Of a DNA stretch of 64,000 nt, positions 51,927 through 60,373 are shown one piece after another (the stretch's first letter is position 1; the number at the start of each line of letters is the position of its first letter). The notes under the pieces were generated by a model. That model saw nothing but the letters and a program-made list of their open reading frames with translations. It did not search any database and was not told the DNA's origin. The position numbers were made by a program, and so were the translations under genes. This DNA comes from Duganella rivi (GTDB lineage Bacteria; Pseudomonadota; Gammaproteobacteria; Burkholderiales; Burkholderiaceae_D), in assembly GCF_009857435.1 (NCBI RefSeq), contig NZ_WWCK01000002.1, positions 744,001 to 808,000 on the forward strand, written 5' to 3'.

Positions 51927-52511
51927 TTAGTCATCCAGACCCTTGCCCGCTAGGATGCGCTGGACGTTTTTCTCGATGCGGGATTCGCGGGTCTTGGCCT
52001 GCTTGGCCGACGAGAAGTGCAGCAGGTAGGCGCGCTGGCGGCCCGGTGTAAGTTCTTCGAAGGCGGTGCGCAGGGCCGGGACATCGTCCATCTTGCGCTC
52101 CAGCTCTTCAGGGAAGGAGAACTCGGTAGTCTTTTTCATCTCAACCTTGGCGCCGGACTTTTCCAGCGCGATGGCATCCTTGATGTAGCTCTTCAAGACC
52201 TTTTCCTGCCTGCTGATTTCAGCCACGCCCTTGAAGCGGATCTGGCGCGCGGCTTGCACGTTCTCGGTTTGCTGGATCAGCAGGTTCTTCGGATCCTGCA
52301 TCAACGCACCCTTGAAGAACAGCAGCGCGCAGTATTCCTTGAAGCCGTGCATCAGCACCACGTTGTGACCATCCAGCGTGTAGCAAGGCTGGCCCCATTT
52401 GAAGTCTTCGGTCAAATCGCCGTTGCTGGAAATGATGGCGCGCAGGGCGCTGAATTCTTCGCGCCAGTTCTTGGTACGCTCAAGGAAGGCGTCTACTTTA
52501 TCTGTGCTCAT
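51927..52511 (-). CDS. YdeI/OmdA-like protein (DUF1801 domain)
   Basis: About 194 residues. The N-terminal DUF1801-like domain has DLTEDFKWGQPCYTLDGHNV and YCALLFFKGALM. The C-terminal OmdA/bacteriocin-protection-like segment reads FPEELERKMDDVPALRTAF then LTPGRQRAYLLHFSSAKQ and TRESRIEKNVQRIL. Family members are implicated in resistance to cationic peptides in enteric bacteria. GAGAGGGGC precedes ATG 52511. It starts 10 bases after the deacetylase stop, so it is probably the last gene of the NRPS operon. Confidence 0.88.
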   Translation of the reverse strand: MSTDKVDAFLERTKNWREEFSALRAIISSNGDLTEDFKWGQPCYTLDGHNVVLMHGFKEYCALLFFKGALMQDPKNLLIQQTENVQAARQIRFKGVAEISRQEKVLKSYIKDAIALEKSGAKVEMKKTTEFSFPEELERKMDDVPALRTAFEELTPGRQRAYLLHFSSAKQAKTRESRIEKNVQRILAGKGLDD

Positions 52512-52521
52512 GCTGCCCCTC

Positions 52522-53238
52522 TCATTCCCATTCAAGGTGGACGACCTTGTAGCCTTTGTCTTTGAGGACTTGCAGCAGCGTCGGCAAGGCCTTGGCGGTA
52601 GGGCCGTTCGCGTCGTGCATCAGGATGATACCGCTGCCCGCTTTATCGAGGCTGTTCTTTAGACGCTCCGCGAGGATGGCGGTGGTGTCTTCCGGAATCC
52701 AGTCGTTGATGGCAAGGTCGATCGAGGCGACGGTGATGTTGGCTTCCTTGAGGGCGGCCAGCAGGGTTGGCGTCTCTTCGAGGAAGGGGAAGCGGTAGGC
52801 TGGCGTTTCGATGCCGAAGACCTCTTTGTAGGCGGCGCGGCTGCGCTTGAGGTCTTCCAGTTGCTGTTCAACGGTGAGCGTTGCCAGGTGCGGGTGAGTA
52901 TCGCTGTGGATGCCGGCCGAGTGGCCTTCGCGAACTACGCGCTTGGCCAATTCGGTGTTCTGCGCGATCTGCTGGCCGATCATGAAGAAGGTCGCCTTGG
53001 CGCATTGGTCGGACAGCGCTTTCAGTACCAGCGGCGTGTTTTCCGGCGATGGGCCGTCGTCGAAGGTGAGGACTACTTCGCCTTTGGCTAGCGGCAGCGC
53101 GGCGTGCTGGTTGGTGCCGTATAGGGCCCCTTCGCGTTTCAGGGTGAGGGTGCGGGAGGTGTTCAGTTTATCCGGGCCGCAGCCTGCGGCGCTGGCGGTT
53201 CCTGCAAGTGCTGCCAGTATCAATGCGAGTACTTTCAT
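52522..53238 (-). CDS. Secreted polysaccharide deacetylase (NodB domain, CE4)
   Basis: 238 residues. Signal peptide MKVLALILAALAGTASAAG. NodB motifs: TFDDGPSP (catalytic and metal Asp), HSDTHPHL (metal His pair), YRFPF (groove Arg), and a late LMHDANG with the catalytic His. It removes N-acetyl or O-acetyl groups from a sugar polymer in the periplasm. GGAG lies 10 bases before ATG 53238, which overlaps the phosphopantetheinyl transferase stop by four bases, so it belongs to the NRPS operon. Confidence 0.91.
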   Translation of the reverse strand: MKVLALILAALAGTASAAGCGPDKLNTSRTLTLKREGALYGTNQHAALPLAKGEVVLTFDDGPSPENTPLVLKALSDQCAKATFFMIGQQIAQNTELAKRVVREGHSAGIHSDTHPHLATLTVEQQLEDLKRSRAAYKEVFGIETPAYRFPFLEETPTLLAALKEANITVASIDLAINDWIPEDTTAILAERLKNSLDKAGSGIILMHDANGPTAKALPTLLQVLKDKGYKVVHLEWE

Positions 53239-53816
53239 GCGCTTCTGTCTCCGATGTGTATATGCCCCAGCAGGCCGGCGACCGGCAGGGCCAGTGAGAT
53301 GGACTGGCCGGGAAGGTCGCTCTGCCATTCGCTGATTTGTTGTGCATGGCATTTTAACGCGGCTTCGCGTTGTGTCCACGCTTGTGTGAAGGCGTGTGGG
53401 CGGTCGGGGGCAGCCAGCAGCGCGGCGGTGACGGCTGGGCCGAGGTAGTCGCGGGCGACGGCCTGCCAGTCCGGGATGTCTTGGACGTGCATTAGGTCTG
53501 CACCGATCGGGCCTTGCAGGTTGAAGGCGGCGAGCGCGTAGTCGCCGTCGTGGCTGAAGGAGCAGCCGATCAGGCTTTCAGGGCCAGCCAGCAGAATACG
53601 TGGCGGCGCGCCGGGCATGGAGGTGATGCTGACATCGGCGATGGGCCGGCGTAGCACGGCGGCTAGCGCCTCGCGCGCGGCAAGGCGAATCTGGCGGCGG
53701 GCGGCATCGCGCTGGGCATCGGGCGACCGGACGGTGGTTCGGATCAGGATTGCGAACAGGCCGTCCTGCGGCGCCGGCGCGGGGCCGGGCCAAGGCTGAA
53801 CGGCCAGTGTGTTCAT
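53235..53816 (-). CDS. 4'-phosphopantetheinyl transferase (Sfp-type)
   Basis: 193 residues with recognisable Sfp-superfamily motifs: CSFSHDGDYALAAF, PIGADLMHVQD (normally G-x-D-x-E; the second acidic residue here is not clearly conserved), and AWTQREAALKC (W-x-x-KE-A-x-x-K; Lys is replaced by Arg). It would attach the phosphopantetheine arm to the carrier domain of the NRPS encoded just upstream, with which it overlaps by four bases (ATGA at 53813-53816). The divergence from consensus suggests a specialised partner enzyme. Confidence 0.85.
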   Translation of the reverse strand: MNTLAVQPWPGPAPAPQDGLFAILIRTTVRSPDAQRDAARRQIRLAAREALAAVLRRPIADVSITSMPGAPPRILLAGPESLIGCSFSHDGDYALAAFNLQGPIGADLMHVQDIPDWQAVARDYLGPAVTAALLAAPDRPHAFTQAWTQREAALKCHAQQISEWQSDLPGQSISLALPVAGLLGHIHIGDRSA

Positions 53817-56800
53817 GCGCGCGACGGCGCGGCGGGGCAGCCGGCCCAGTTGCCATTGGCCGGGATGGTCTCGCCTTTCATCACCAGCGTGAGCGGGCCA
53901 AGGCGCGCGTTGTCGCCGACGGCGGCGCTGTACAGCACCGCCGCGCGTGGCCCCATGTAGACGCGCTCTCCGATCACCACCTGATCGATCTTCATCACGC
54001 GATCCTCAAACAAGTGCGTCTGCGGGCAGGTGAGGGCATTGAGTTCGCTGTTGTCGCCGATTTGTACGCAATCGAATTCGGTGATGTCGGTGGTGTCCAT
54101 ATAGACGCCTTTGCCGATGCGGCAGCCCAGCACATTAAACGCCAGCGGCAACCACGGCGTGCCGCGCAGGTAGCGCATGAAATTCGGCACGGCGATGCCT
54201 TCGTAAAGATTGGTGACGCCTTCCGACAGCCACACAAACGGCGTCCACATCGGCTCCGATTGTTTGCGATAGCGGCCGATCAGCAGCCACTTGAGCAGCA
54301 CCACGAACACGTAGTTGCCCACGCCGTAGACCAAACCGGCCAGCGTCAAATCCCAAATCACTTCGCCCCAGCGTCCCGCACCAGCCGCCGGCATCACCGC
54401 CAGCACCAGCGTGTAGCCGACCGCGATCACCAATGCATGCGGCGCGACGATGCGGAAGGCTTCAATCAAGCCGCGGCCCAGGCGGCGCAGAGGCGATGGG
54501 TGGAAGGTCAGCCACTCTGGGTAGCCGCTGGTCTGCTCGCGCGCCGGCAGGTTGATTGGCGGGGAGCCGAGCCACGTATCGCCGCTGTTCATCTGCGCGT
54601 TGTCCGGTGCGCGCGAGTGCACGCCGATCAGCACATGCTCCGGCAGCACGGTGCCGTCCGGGATGTAGGCGCCGTTGCCGACGAAGCTGCGATGCGAGAT
54701 TACAGTTGGCTTCATCACCATCCAGCCGCCGTCGATTTCTTCGTCGCCCAGCATGACGGCATCGGCGATGAAGGTTTCGTCGCCGAGGGTCAGCATGTCC
54801 GGCACCACGCCCAGCGCGGTGGAGATTTCGGCGTCTTTCCCGACCTTCGCGCCGAGCAGTCGATACCAGTACGGCGCAAACACGGTGGCGTAAATGCCGT
54901 GCAAAACGTTGAGGCTCGATTCCTGTATCTGGCTCACCAGCCATTTTGCGCAGTAGGTATTGCCGTGCACCGGGAACTGACCCGGTTTCAAGCGCGGCAG
55001 CGCGCTCCAGCGGATGCCTGCCGATACCAGCGCGGTCAGGATAATCAGCACGGCGCTGGCAGGGAAGGCCAGCAGGAAGTAGCGCAGCAGGCGGATGCGC
55101 ATGTCGTCGCCTTGGATCCACGGCAGCCAGCCTGCTTCGTCGAACCAGTCGATCAGGACGAAGCTTGGGAATACCGGCATGAAGAACAGCGTCACGACCA
55201 GCAGGATGCCGAAGATGAAGAACAGTGCTTCGGCGGTGCGGCGCGCGGCCGTTACCGGAGGGCGCGGCGGCAGTTTGTTTTCAAACGCGCCGGCATCGCG
55301 CGCCGGGGAGCCTGACCACACGCGGCCTGCGGGCACTACGCCGCCATCGGCCAGCGCCGACTGGCCTTCGAGGTGGCCGAGTGCTTCAACGCGCGTATTG
55401 CCTTCCATGATGGCGAAAGAGCTGACGCAGGCGTCCTTTTCCAGCGTGATCTGTCCGAGGTGGAGCTGTCCACGTTCGACGCGGGCGTTTTCAAAATTGA
55501 CGGCATTGCCGATGCTGACTTGGTCGCCGATATACAGCAAGTCCGGCGCGCGCAGGGTCATCGAACCGATGGTGACTTCTTTGCCGATTTTCGCGCCGAG
55601 CGCGCGTAGCCACCATGCGTTCAATGATGAACCGCTAAGCAGATAGGCGGGGGCGGCTTCCACCAGGCGGTCGGCCAGCCACCAGCGGTAGTAGGTCAAG
55701 CCCCACAGCGGATAGACGCCGGCTTTCAAACGGCCGGCGATCAGCCATTTGCCGGCGATGGCGATGGCGAATTCGCCGACGGTCGCCAGCAGGAAGACGC
55801 CGACCGAGGCGGCGATGGCGCGCGCCACCGAGTCGCCCGGGTCGCCGGTGAAGAAGTGGTAGGTGAAGAAGGGCGCCAGCCACTGCGCCATGCGCAGCGT
55901 GACCAGCGGCGGCATGGCCGCTGCCTGGGCGATGCCGCAGATCCAGCGTTTGAGCGTGGACGGCGGTGTCCAGTCTTGTTCTTCCCTGCTGCTGCCTGCG
56001 GCTTCGCCCAGCGCTTGGGCGATCTTGCCGATCTGGCGCTGCTGGTAGATGTCGCGCACGGTGACGTGGGCGTAGCGCGGATCGGCACGCAGCGCGGACG
56101 CCAGGCGGGCGGCGAAGAAGGAGTGGCCGCCCAAATCGGTGAAGAAGTCGGCGTTGCGCTGGATGGCCTGGCCGGGGAATAGCTTGGCCAGTGCCGCGAA
56201 CAGGGCTTCTTCGGCTGGTGTTTCGGGCAGGTCGGAGTCCTCGGCGCTGCCGGCTGGCGGTGCACTCAGTGGGGTCGCCTTCAGTGTCTTGCGGTCGATT
56301 TTGCCGGAGGTCAGGCGCGGCATGGCGTCCAGCATTTCGTAGCGGCCGGGAACCATGTAGGGTGGCAGCTTGGCGGCGAGGGCGGTGCGCAGTTCGCGTG
56401 GATCGGGTGCGGCGGCTTCCGGCACGATGTAGGCGACCAGTTGGTCGATGCCATCGTCTTTGCGCAGCAGGACAGCGACGGTGCCCACGCCGGCTTGTTG
56501 CGCCAGCAGGGCTTCGATTTCGCCCAGTTCTACGCGGAAGCCGCGGATTTTAACTTGGTCGTCGGCGCGGCCGAGGCATACCACTTCGCCGTCGACGCCG
56601 ATGCGGGCAAGGTCGCCGGTGCGGTACAGGCGCGCGTCGTGTGCGCCGGCAGACCATGGATTGTTCAGGAACTTCTCTGCCGTGAGGTCGGGGTGGCCGA
56701 GATAACCGGCGGCGAGTCCGGGGCCGGTGATGCACAACTCGCCGACCTCGCCGCGCGGCAGCAGGCGCAGGCCTTGCTCGACGTTGGCGTCGATGACCAG

Positions 56801-57829
56801 CAGGCCGTAGTTGGGTAGCGGCGTGCCGATCGTCACTGGCTGGCCCGGTTGCAGGCGCGCGAGGCTGGCGGAGACGGTGGCTTCGGTTGGGCCGTAGGTA
56901 TTGAACATCTGCCGGCCTTCGCGCGACCAGCGCTGCACCAGCGACTCCGGGCAGGCCTCGCCGCCGAGGTTAATCAAGCGCAGGCTCGGCACCTCTTGAT
57001 TGAATAAGGCCAGCAGCGTCGGCACCGCGTGCAGCACGGTCACGCCGTTCTGCTCCAGCATGCGCGGCAGCGTTTCAGGATCGCCGCTGATTTCCTTCGG
57101 CCCAATCCATAGCGTGGCGCCGGCCAGGTAGGCAATCCAAATCTCTTCAAACGACATATCGAAGGCTACCGAGAAGCCGTGGTAAACCTTGTCGCCGCCA
57201 TGCACGCCCAGCACCGCGTTTTCACTGCGCAGGAAATGGCAGATGCTGCGCTGGGTGATCAGGATCCCTTTCGGCTTGCCGGTCGAGCCGGAGGTGTAAA
57301 TCACATATGCCGGAACGTCCGGCGACACAGCACCGCGACGCGCCAGCACTTCGCCGGCAGCAGCCGGTGCAAGCAGCGCCTCCGCCGTCCACACGCCACG
57401 GCCGCTGGCCGCGATATCGGCCAAGCGTGGCGCAAACGCGGCGCAAGTGAGCACGCCGACGCCGTCCGCGTCATCAAGACAAACCTGCAAGCGCTCAACC
57501 GGCGTATCTTCATCCACCGGCAGCCACGCGGCGCCGGCTTTGGCGATGCCGGCTTGCAGCACCAGCAGCTCAATTCCGCGCGGCAGCCACAGGCCGACAA
57601 TCTGGCCCGGTTGCACGCCGGCCGCGATCAAGCGCGCCGCCACCAAATCTGCCTGCGCATTCAATTCACCGTAAGTCAGCGCGCGGTCGCCGAAGATCAG
57701 CGCCACTTGATCGGGATTACGCGCGGCGCTGGCTTCCAGCAAATCGGCCAGGATCTCCTCGCGCAGCAAATCCTCCTGCTGAGGGCCGAAAAGAAGATCT
57801 GGGTTGGATGGTGTTACAGGTTGAGTCAT
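53813..57829 (-). CDS. Pls/PosA-type NRPS: adenylation - carrier - membrane - left-handed beta-helix domains
   Basis: 1338 residues. The adenylation domain (about 25-525) has YVIYTSGSTGKPKG, FDMSFEEIW, NTYGPTEATV, YRTGDLARIG and SGKIDRKTLK. The carrier domain has the phosphopantetheine Ser in LGGHSFF (about 569). The long C-terminal region matches the NRPS terminal domain family (TIGR02353): membrane helices (ASVGVFLLATVGEFAIAIAG, FFIFGILLVVTLFFMPVF, LVIAVGYTLVLAVMPAAGAG) alternating with hexapeptide beta-helix segments (IGKEVTIGSMTLRAPDLLYI, VGKDAEISTALGV, IGKGVYMDTTDITEFD). No condensation domain is visible. The fold suits amino-acid homopolymer or acyl-transfer chemistry at the inner membrane. 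The frame continues upstream through the divergent amn gene, but ATG 57829 is the natural start. Confidence 0.9.
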   Translation of the reverse strand: MTQPVTPSNPDLLFGPQQEDLLREEILADLLEASAARNPDQVALIFGDRALTYGELNAQADLVAARLIAAGVQPGQIVGLWLPRGIELLVLQAGIAKAGAAWLPVDEDTPVERLQVCLDDADGVGVLTCAAFAPRLADIAASGRGVWTAEALLAPAAAGEVLARRGAVSPDVPAYVIYTSGSTGKPKGILITQRSICHFLRSENAVLGVHGGDKVYHGFSVAFDMSFEEIWIAYLAGATLWIGPKEISGDPETLPRMLEQNGVTVLHAVPTLLALFNQEVPSLRLINLGGEACPESLVQRWSREGRQMFNTYGPTEATVSASLARLQPGQPVTIGTPLPNYGLLVIDANVEQGLRLLPRGEVGELCITGPGLAAGYLGHPDLTAEKFLNNPWSAGAHDARLYRTGDLARIGVDGEVVCLGRADDQVKIRGFRVELGEIEALLAQQAGVGTVAVLLRKDDGIDQLVAYIVPEAAAPDPRELRTALAAKLPPYMVPGRYEMLDAMPRLTSGKIDRKTLKATPLSAPPAGSAEDSDLPETPAEEALFAALAKLFPGQAIQRNADFFTDLGGHSFFAARLASALRADPRYAHVTVRDIYQQRQIGKIAQALGEAAGSSREEQDWTPPSTLKRWICGIAQAAAMPPLVTLRMAQWLAPFFTYHFFTGDPGDSVARAIAASVGVFLLATVGEFAIAIAGKWLIAGRLKAGVYPLWGLTYYRWWLADRLVEAAPAYLLSGSSLNAWWLRALGAKIGKEVTIGSMTLRAPDLLYIGDQVSIGNAVNFENARVERGQLHLGQITLEKDACVSSFAIMEGNTRVEALGHLEGQSALADGGVVPAGRVWSGSPARDAGAFENKLPPRPPVTAARRTAEALFFIFGILLVVTLFFMPVFPSFVLIDWFDEAGWLPWIQGDDMRIRLLRYFLLAFPASAVLIILTALVSAGIRWSALPRLKPGQFPVHGNTYCAKWLVSQIQESSLNVLHGIYATVFAPYWYRLLGAKVGKDAEISTALGVVPDMLTLGDETFIADAVMLGDEEIDGGWMVMKPTVISHRSFVGNGAYIPDGTVLPEHVLIGVHSRAPDNAQMNSGDTWLGSPPINLPAREQTSGYPEWLTFHPSPLRRLGRGLIEAFRIVAPHALVIAVGYTLVLAVMPAAGAGRWGEVIWDLTLAGLVYGVGNYVFVVLLKWLLIGRYRKQSEPMWTPFVWLSEGVTNLYEGIAVPNFMRYLRGTPWLPLAFNVLGCRIGKGVYMDTTDITEFDCVQIGDNSELNALTCPQTHLFEDRVMKIDQVVIGERVYMGPRAAVLYSAAVGDNARLGPLTLVMKGETIPANGNWAGCPAAPSRA

Positions 57830-57880
57830 GCTGAAACTAAGTGTGGTGTCAGGGCGCCATTGTACGGTACGACAGATGGT

Positions 57881-57892
57881 TCCCCTAGGGGA
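57881..57892. promoter_or_regulatory. 12-bp palindrome between the NRPS and amn genes
   Basis: TCCCCTAGGGGA is a perfect palindrome in the 126-base divergent region. On the minus strand TACAAT (57864-57859) may be the NRPS -10, which places the palindrome at the NRPS -35. On the plus strand TACAAT at 57919-57924 is a good -10 for amn. A regulator here could affect both genes. Confidence 0.4.
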
Positions 57893-57955
57893 TGAATGCA
57901 AGTTCTGCTTACAGCCTTTACAATAGGACATACGAGCCGAAACTAAAGGAGTCGC

Positions 57956-59458
57956 ATGTCTACGCACCGCCCATTCATCGCCCCCATGCAGTTTGACGAC
58001 GCCCAAGCGGCTTATGACCAAGTGCAGGCCATTTACGACACCAACATCGCTTACCTGCGCGACGCGATGAAGCGCTTTGTGGCCGGAGAAAACGTCGGTG
58101 ACCACGTGCGCGCCTGCTACCCGTTTGTGCGGGTTCACACGGATACCGTGGCGCGCGCCGATTCGCGGTTGGCGTTTGGCTTTGTGGCCGGCCCAGGCAC
58201 CTACGAAACCACGCTGACGCGGCCCGACCTGTTCGCGCGCTACTACCTCCAGCAATTCAAACTGCTGCTGAAGAATCACGGCAGCCACCACGTCAAGATT
58301 GAAGTCGGCACCAGTTCGCAGCCGATTCCGATTCACTTCTCGTTCGCCGAACATGAGCACATCGAAGGCAGCCTGACCGCAGAACGCCGCCTGCTGATGC
58401 GCGATGTGTTCGACCTGCCTAATTTGGCGGCAATGGACGACGGCATCGCCAACGGCACCCACGAGCCGCCGCCGGGCGAAGCACAGCCGCTATCGCTGTT
58501 CACCGCGCCGCGCGTGGACTACTCGCTGCTACGCTTGCGCCACTACACCGGCACTTCGTGCGAGCATTTCCAGAAGTTTGTCCTGTTCACCAACTACCAG
58601 TTCTATATCGACGAATTTATCCGGCTTGGACATGAGCTGATGGCCAATCCATCCGACGCGCCGGGTGACGATTACATCGCCTTCGTTGAACCAGGCAACC
58701 TGGTCACGCGCCGCGTGGGCCAGTCGGTGCAGCCGGGCGACGCGCTGGGCGCCGCGCCGCCGCGCATGCCGCAAATGCCGGGTTATCACCTGATACGCGC
58801 CGACGGCACCGGCATCTCAATGGTCAATATCGGCGTCGGCCCGGCCAATGCCAAGACCATCACCGACCACATTGCGGTGCTGCGTCCGCACGCATGGCTG
58901 ATGCTGGGCCACTGCGCGGGCCTGCGCAACACGCAGGAACTGGGCGACTACGTGCTGGCACACGGCTACGTGCGCGAAGATCACGTGCTCGATGAAGACC
59001 TGCCGCTGTGGGTGCCGATTCCGCCACTGGCCGAGGTGCAGGTAGCGATTGAGGCGGCGGTGGCGGAAGTCACGCAACTGACCGGCCATGATCTCAAGCG
59101 CGTGATGCGCACCGGGACAGTGGCCAGCACCGACAACCGCAACTGGGAACTGATGCCGCAGCGGACGCCGGAGCGCCGCTTCAGCCAAAGCAGGGCGATT
59201 GCGCTCGATATGGAAAGCGCGACGATTGCGGCCAACGGCTTCCGCTTCCGCGTCCCTTACGGCACGCTGCTGTGCGTGAGCGATAAGCCGATGCACGGCG
59301 AGATCAAGCTGCCGGGCATGGCCAACCAGTTCTACCGCGACCGCGTCGACCAGCACCTGCGCATCGGCATCCGCGCGATGGAACTGCTGCGCGCCTTGGG
59401 CGTGGACAAACTCCACTCCCGCAAACTGCGCAGCTTCACCGAGGTGGCGTTCCAGTAG
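57956..59458 (+). CDS. amn: AMP nucleosidase
   Basis: 500 residues, close to the 484 of E. coli Amn. The N-terminal domain carries YPFVRVHTDTVARADSRLAFGFV and GPGTYETTLTRPDLF. The C-terminal phosphorylase-like domain has MVNIGVGPANAKTITDHIAVLRP, LMLGHCAGLRN, ALDMESATIAANGFRFRVPYG and SDKPMHGEIKLPG. It hydrolyses AMP to adenine and ribose 5-phosphate, regulating the adenylate pool. AAGGAG lies a few bases before ATG 57956. Divergent from the NRPS operon and convergent with the PEP-CTERM gene 2 bases away. Confidence 0.96.
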   Translation: MSTHRPFIAPMQFDDAQAAYDQVQAIYDTNIAYLRDAMKRFVAGENVGDHVRACYPFVRVHTDTVARADSRLAFGFVAGPGTYETTLTRPDLFARYYLQQFKLLLKNHGSHHVKIEVGTSSQPIPIHFSFAEHEHIEGSLTAERRLLMRDVFDLPNLAAMDDGIANGTHEPPPGEAQPLSLFTAPRVDYSLLRLRHYTGTSCEHFQKFVLFTNYQFYIDEFIRLGHELMANPSDAPGDDYIAFVEPGNLVTRRVGQSVQPGDALGAAPPRMPQMPGYHLIRADGTGISMVNIGVGPANAKTITDHIAVLRPHAWLMLGHCAGLRNTQELGDYVLAHGYVREDHVLDEDLPLWVPIPPLAEVQVAIEAAVAEVTQLTGHDLKRVMRTGTVASTDNRNWELMPQRTPERRFSQSRAIALDMESATIAANGFRFRVPYGTLLCVSDKPMHGEIKLPGMANQFYRDRVDQHLRIGIRAMELLRALGVDKLHSRKLRSFTEVAFQ

Positions 59459-59460
59459 GT

Positions 59461-60096
59461 CTAGCGCCTGGAGCGCCGGCGCGCGCCGGCAACCAGGCCC
59501 AGGCCTGCCAGCAGCATGGCCCAAGTGGTGGGTTCTGGCACCGGTGTGGCGTTGAAGGTGACTTCATCGACGAACATCCAGCTTCCGGGGACGCCTGGTG
59601 TCGCCGTGATGCGCAGCTGGTCGGCGGTCACGCTCAGGCCTGTGAAGGTGTAGAACGCGTGCGGGCCGGAGTCGTAAGGGCTGGCGTCGTTGCTGCTGCT
59701 GGCAGGGTTGCTGATGGTGGCCTGATGTACCCAGCTACTACCCACATAAGCCCACAGGTCGAAGGAGGGCAGCACCACGTCGCCCAAGTTATCCTGCGTG
59801 CTGCCAACGCTGACCGATGAGAAGTTCATCGCCGAGGCAAACTGGAAGGTGATGTTCACGCTTGGTACGCCCAGCCAGCCGGCCCATTCCTTGCCCTCGT
59901 TGTAGGCCCATCCTCGATTGCCAACCGTGCCGTCAGTGAGCTTGGTGTAGTTGGGATCGTGGTAGCACCAGGTGCCGCAGGAAGTGTTTTGATCGAAGGT
60001 ATAACTCGGTGCTGCGGCGTGGGCCGGATTGATTTGTCCGACCGTTACCAGTGTTGTCAGCGCCAGCGCGCCTAGCAGCTGTTGTTTTTTACTCAT
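59461..60096 (-). CDS. PEP-CTERM sorting domain protein
   Basis: 211 residues. Signal peptide (KKQQLLGALALTTLVTVGQINPAHA), then a discoidin-like beta domain (LTDGTVGNRGWAYNEGKEWAGW, INITFQF-like strands, DQLRITATPG) and a C-terminal PEP-CTERM signal (VPEPTTWAMLLAGLGLVAGA then RRRSRR). GGGAGAAAA precedes ATG 60096; a longer frame to 60147 lacks a site. It probably binds a carbohydrate or surface polymer. It is divergent from the sugar TonB receptor across 277 bases. Confidence 0.9.
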   Translation of the reverse strand: MSKKQQLLGALALTTLVTVGQINPAHAAAPSYTFDQNTSCGTWCYHDPNYTKLTDGTVGNRGWAYNEGKEWAGWLGVPSVNITFQFASAMNFSSVSVGSTQDNLGDVVLPSFDLWAYVGSSWVHQATISNPASSSNDASPYDSGPHAFYTFTGLSVTADQLRITATPGVPGSWMFVDEVTFNATPVPEPTTWAMLLAGLGLVAGARRRSRR

Positions 60097-60227
60097 ATTT
60101 TTCTCCCGGTTGAGTTCGTGTACTGCGGCTTTCAGATTAGCAGCCACTGTCCAAAATGAAAGTAGTTTTATCTTTCTGGTATCAGGTGGTGCAAATTTGC
60201 AACGACTTAGTTCACTGTTGCAAGTGA

Positions 60228-60268
60228 GGTAGCGCTTCCACTGGCCTCGATATCTTTTTCGGTATCGA
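60228..60268 (+). promoter_or_regulatory. LacI-like operator and dyad upstream of the sugar TonB receptor
   Basis: GGTAGCGCTTCC (60228-60239) has the AGCGCT centre typical of LacI-family operators, with near-symmetric flanks. A second dyad, TCGATA (60247-60252) / TATCGA (60263-60268), follows. Further down TTGGTT-18-TAAGAT (60286-60315) is a weak candidate promoter. The upstream part 60187-60226 holds GCAAATTTGC and paired TTGCAA motifs of unknown role. Confidence 0.5.
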
Positions 60269-60373
60269 AAATCGCCAAAAATTGATTGGTTTGTTTTTTC
60301 TCCAGCCCCTAAGATTTGTTACCGAGAACTGCTATCACGCAGCTCTCTAGAAAACAGATAACACTGGAGACCT

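Noticed and set aside
57830..58462. N-terminal extension of the NRPS through the amn gene
   Set aside because: The extra 211 codons are antisense to AMP nucleosidase and unlike any NRPS N-terminus; ATG 57829 begins a normal adenylation domain leader.
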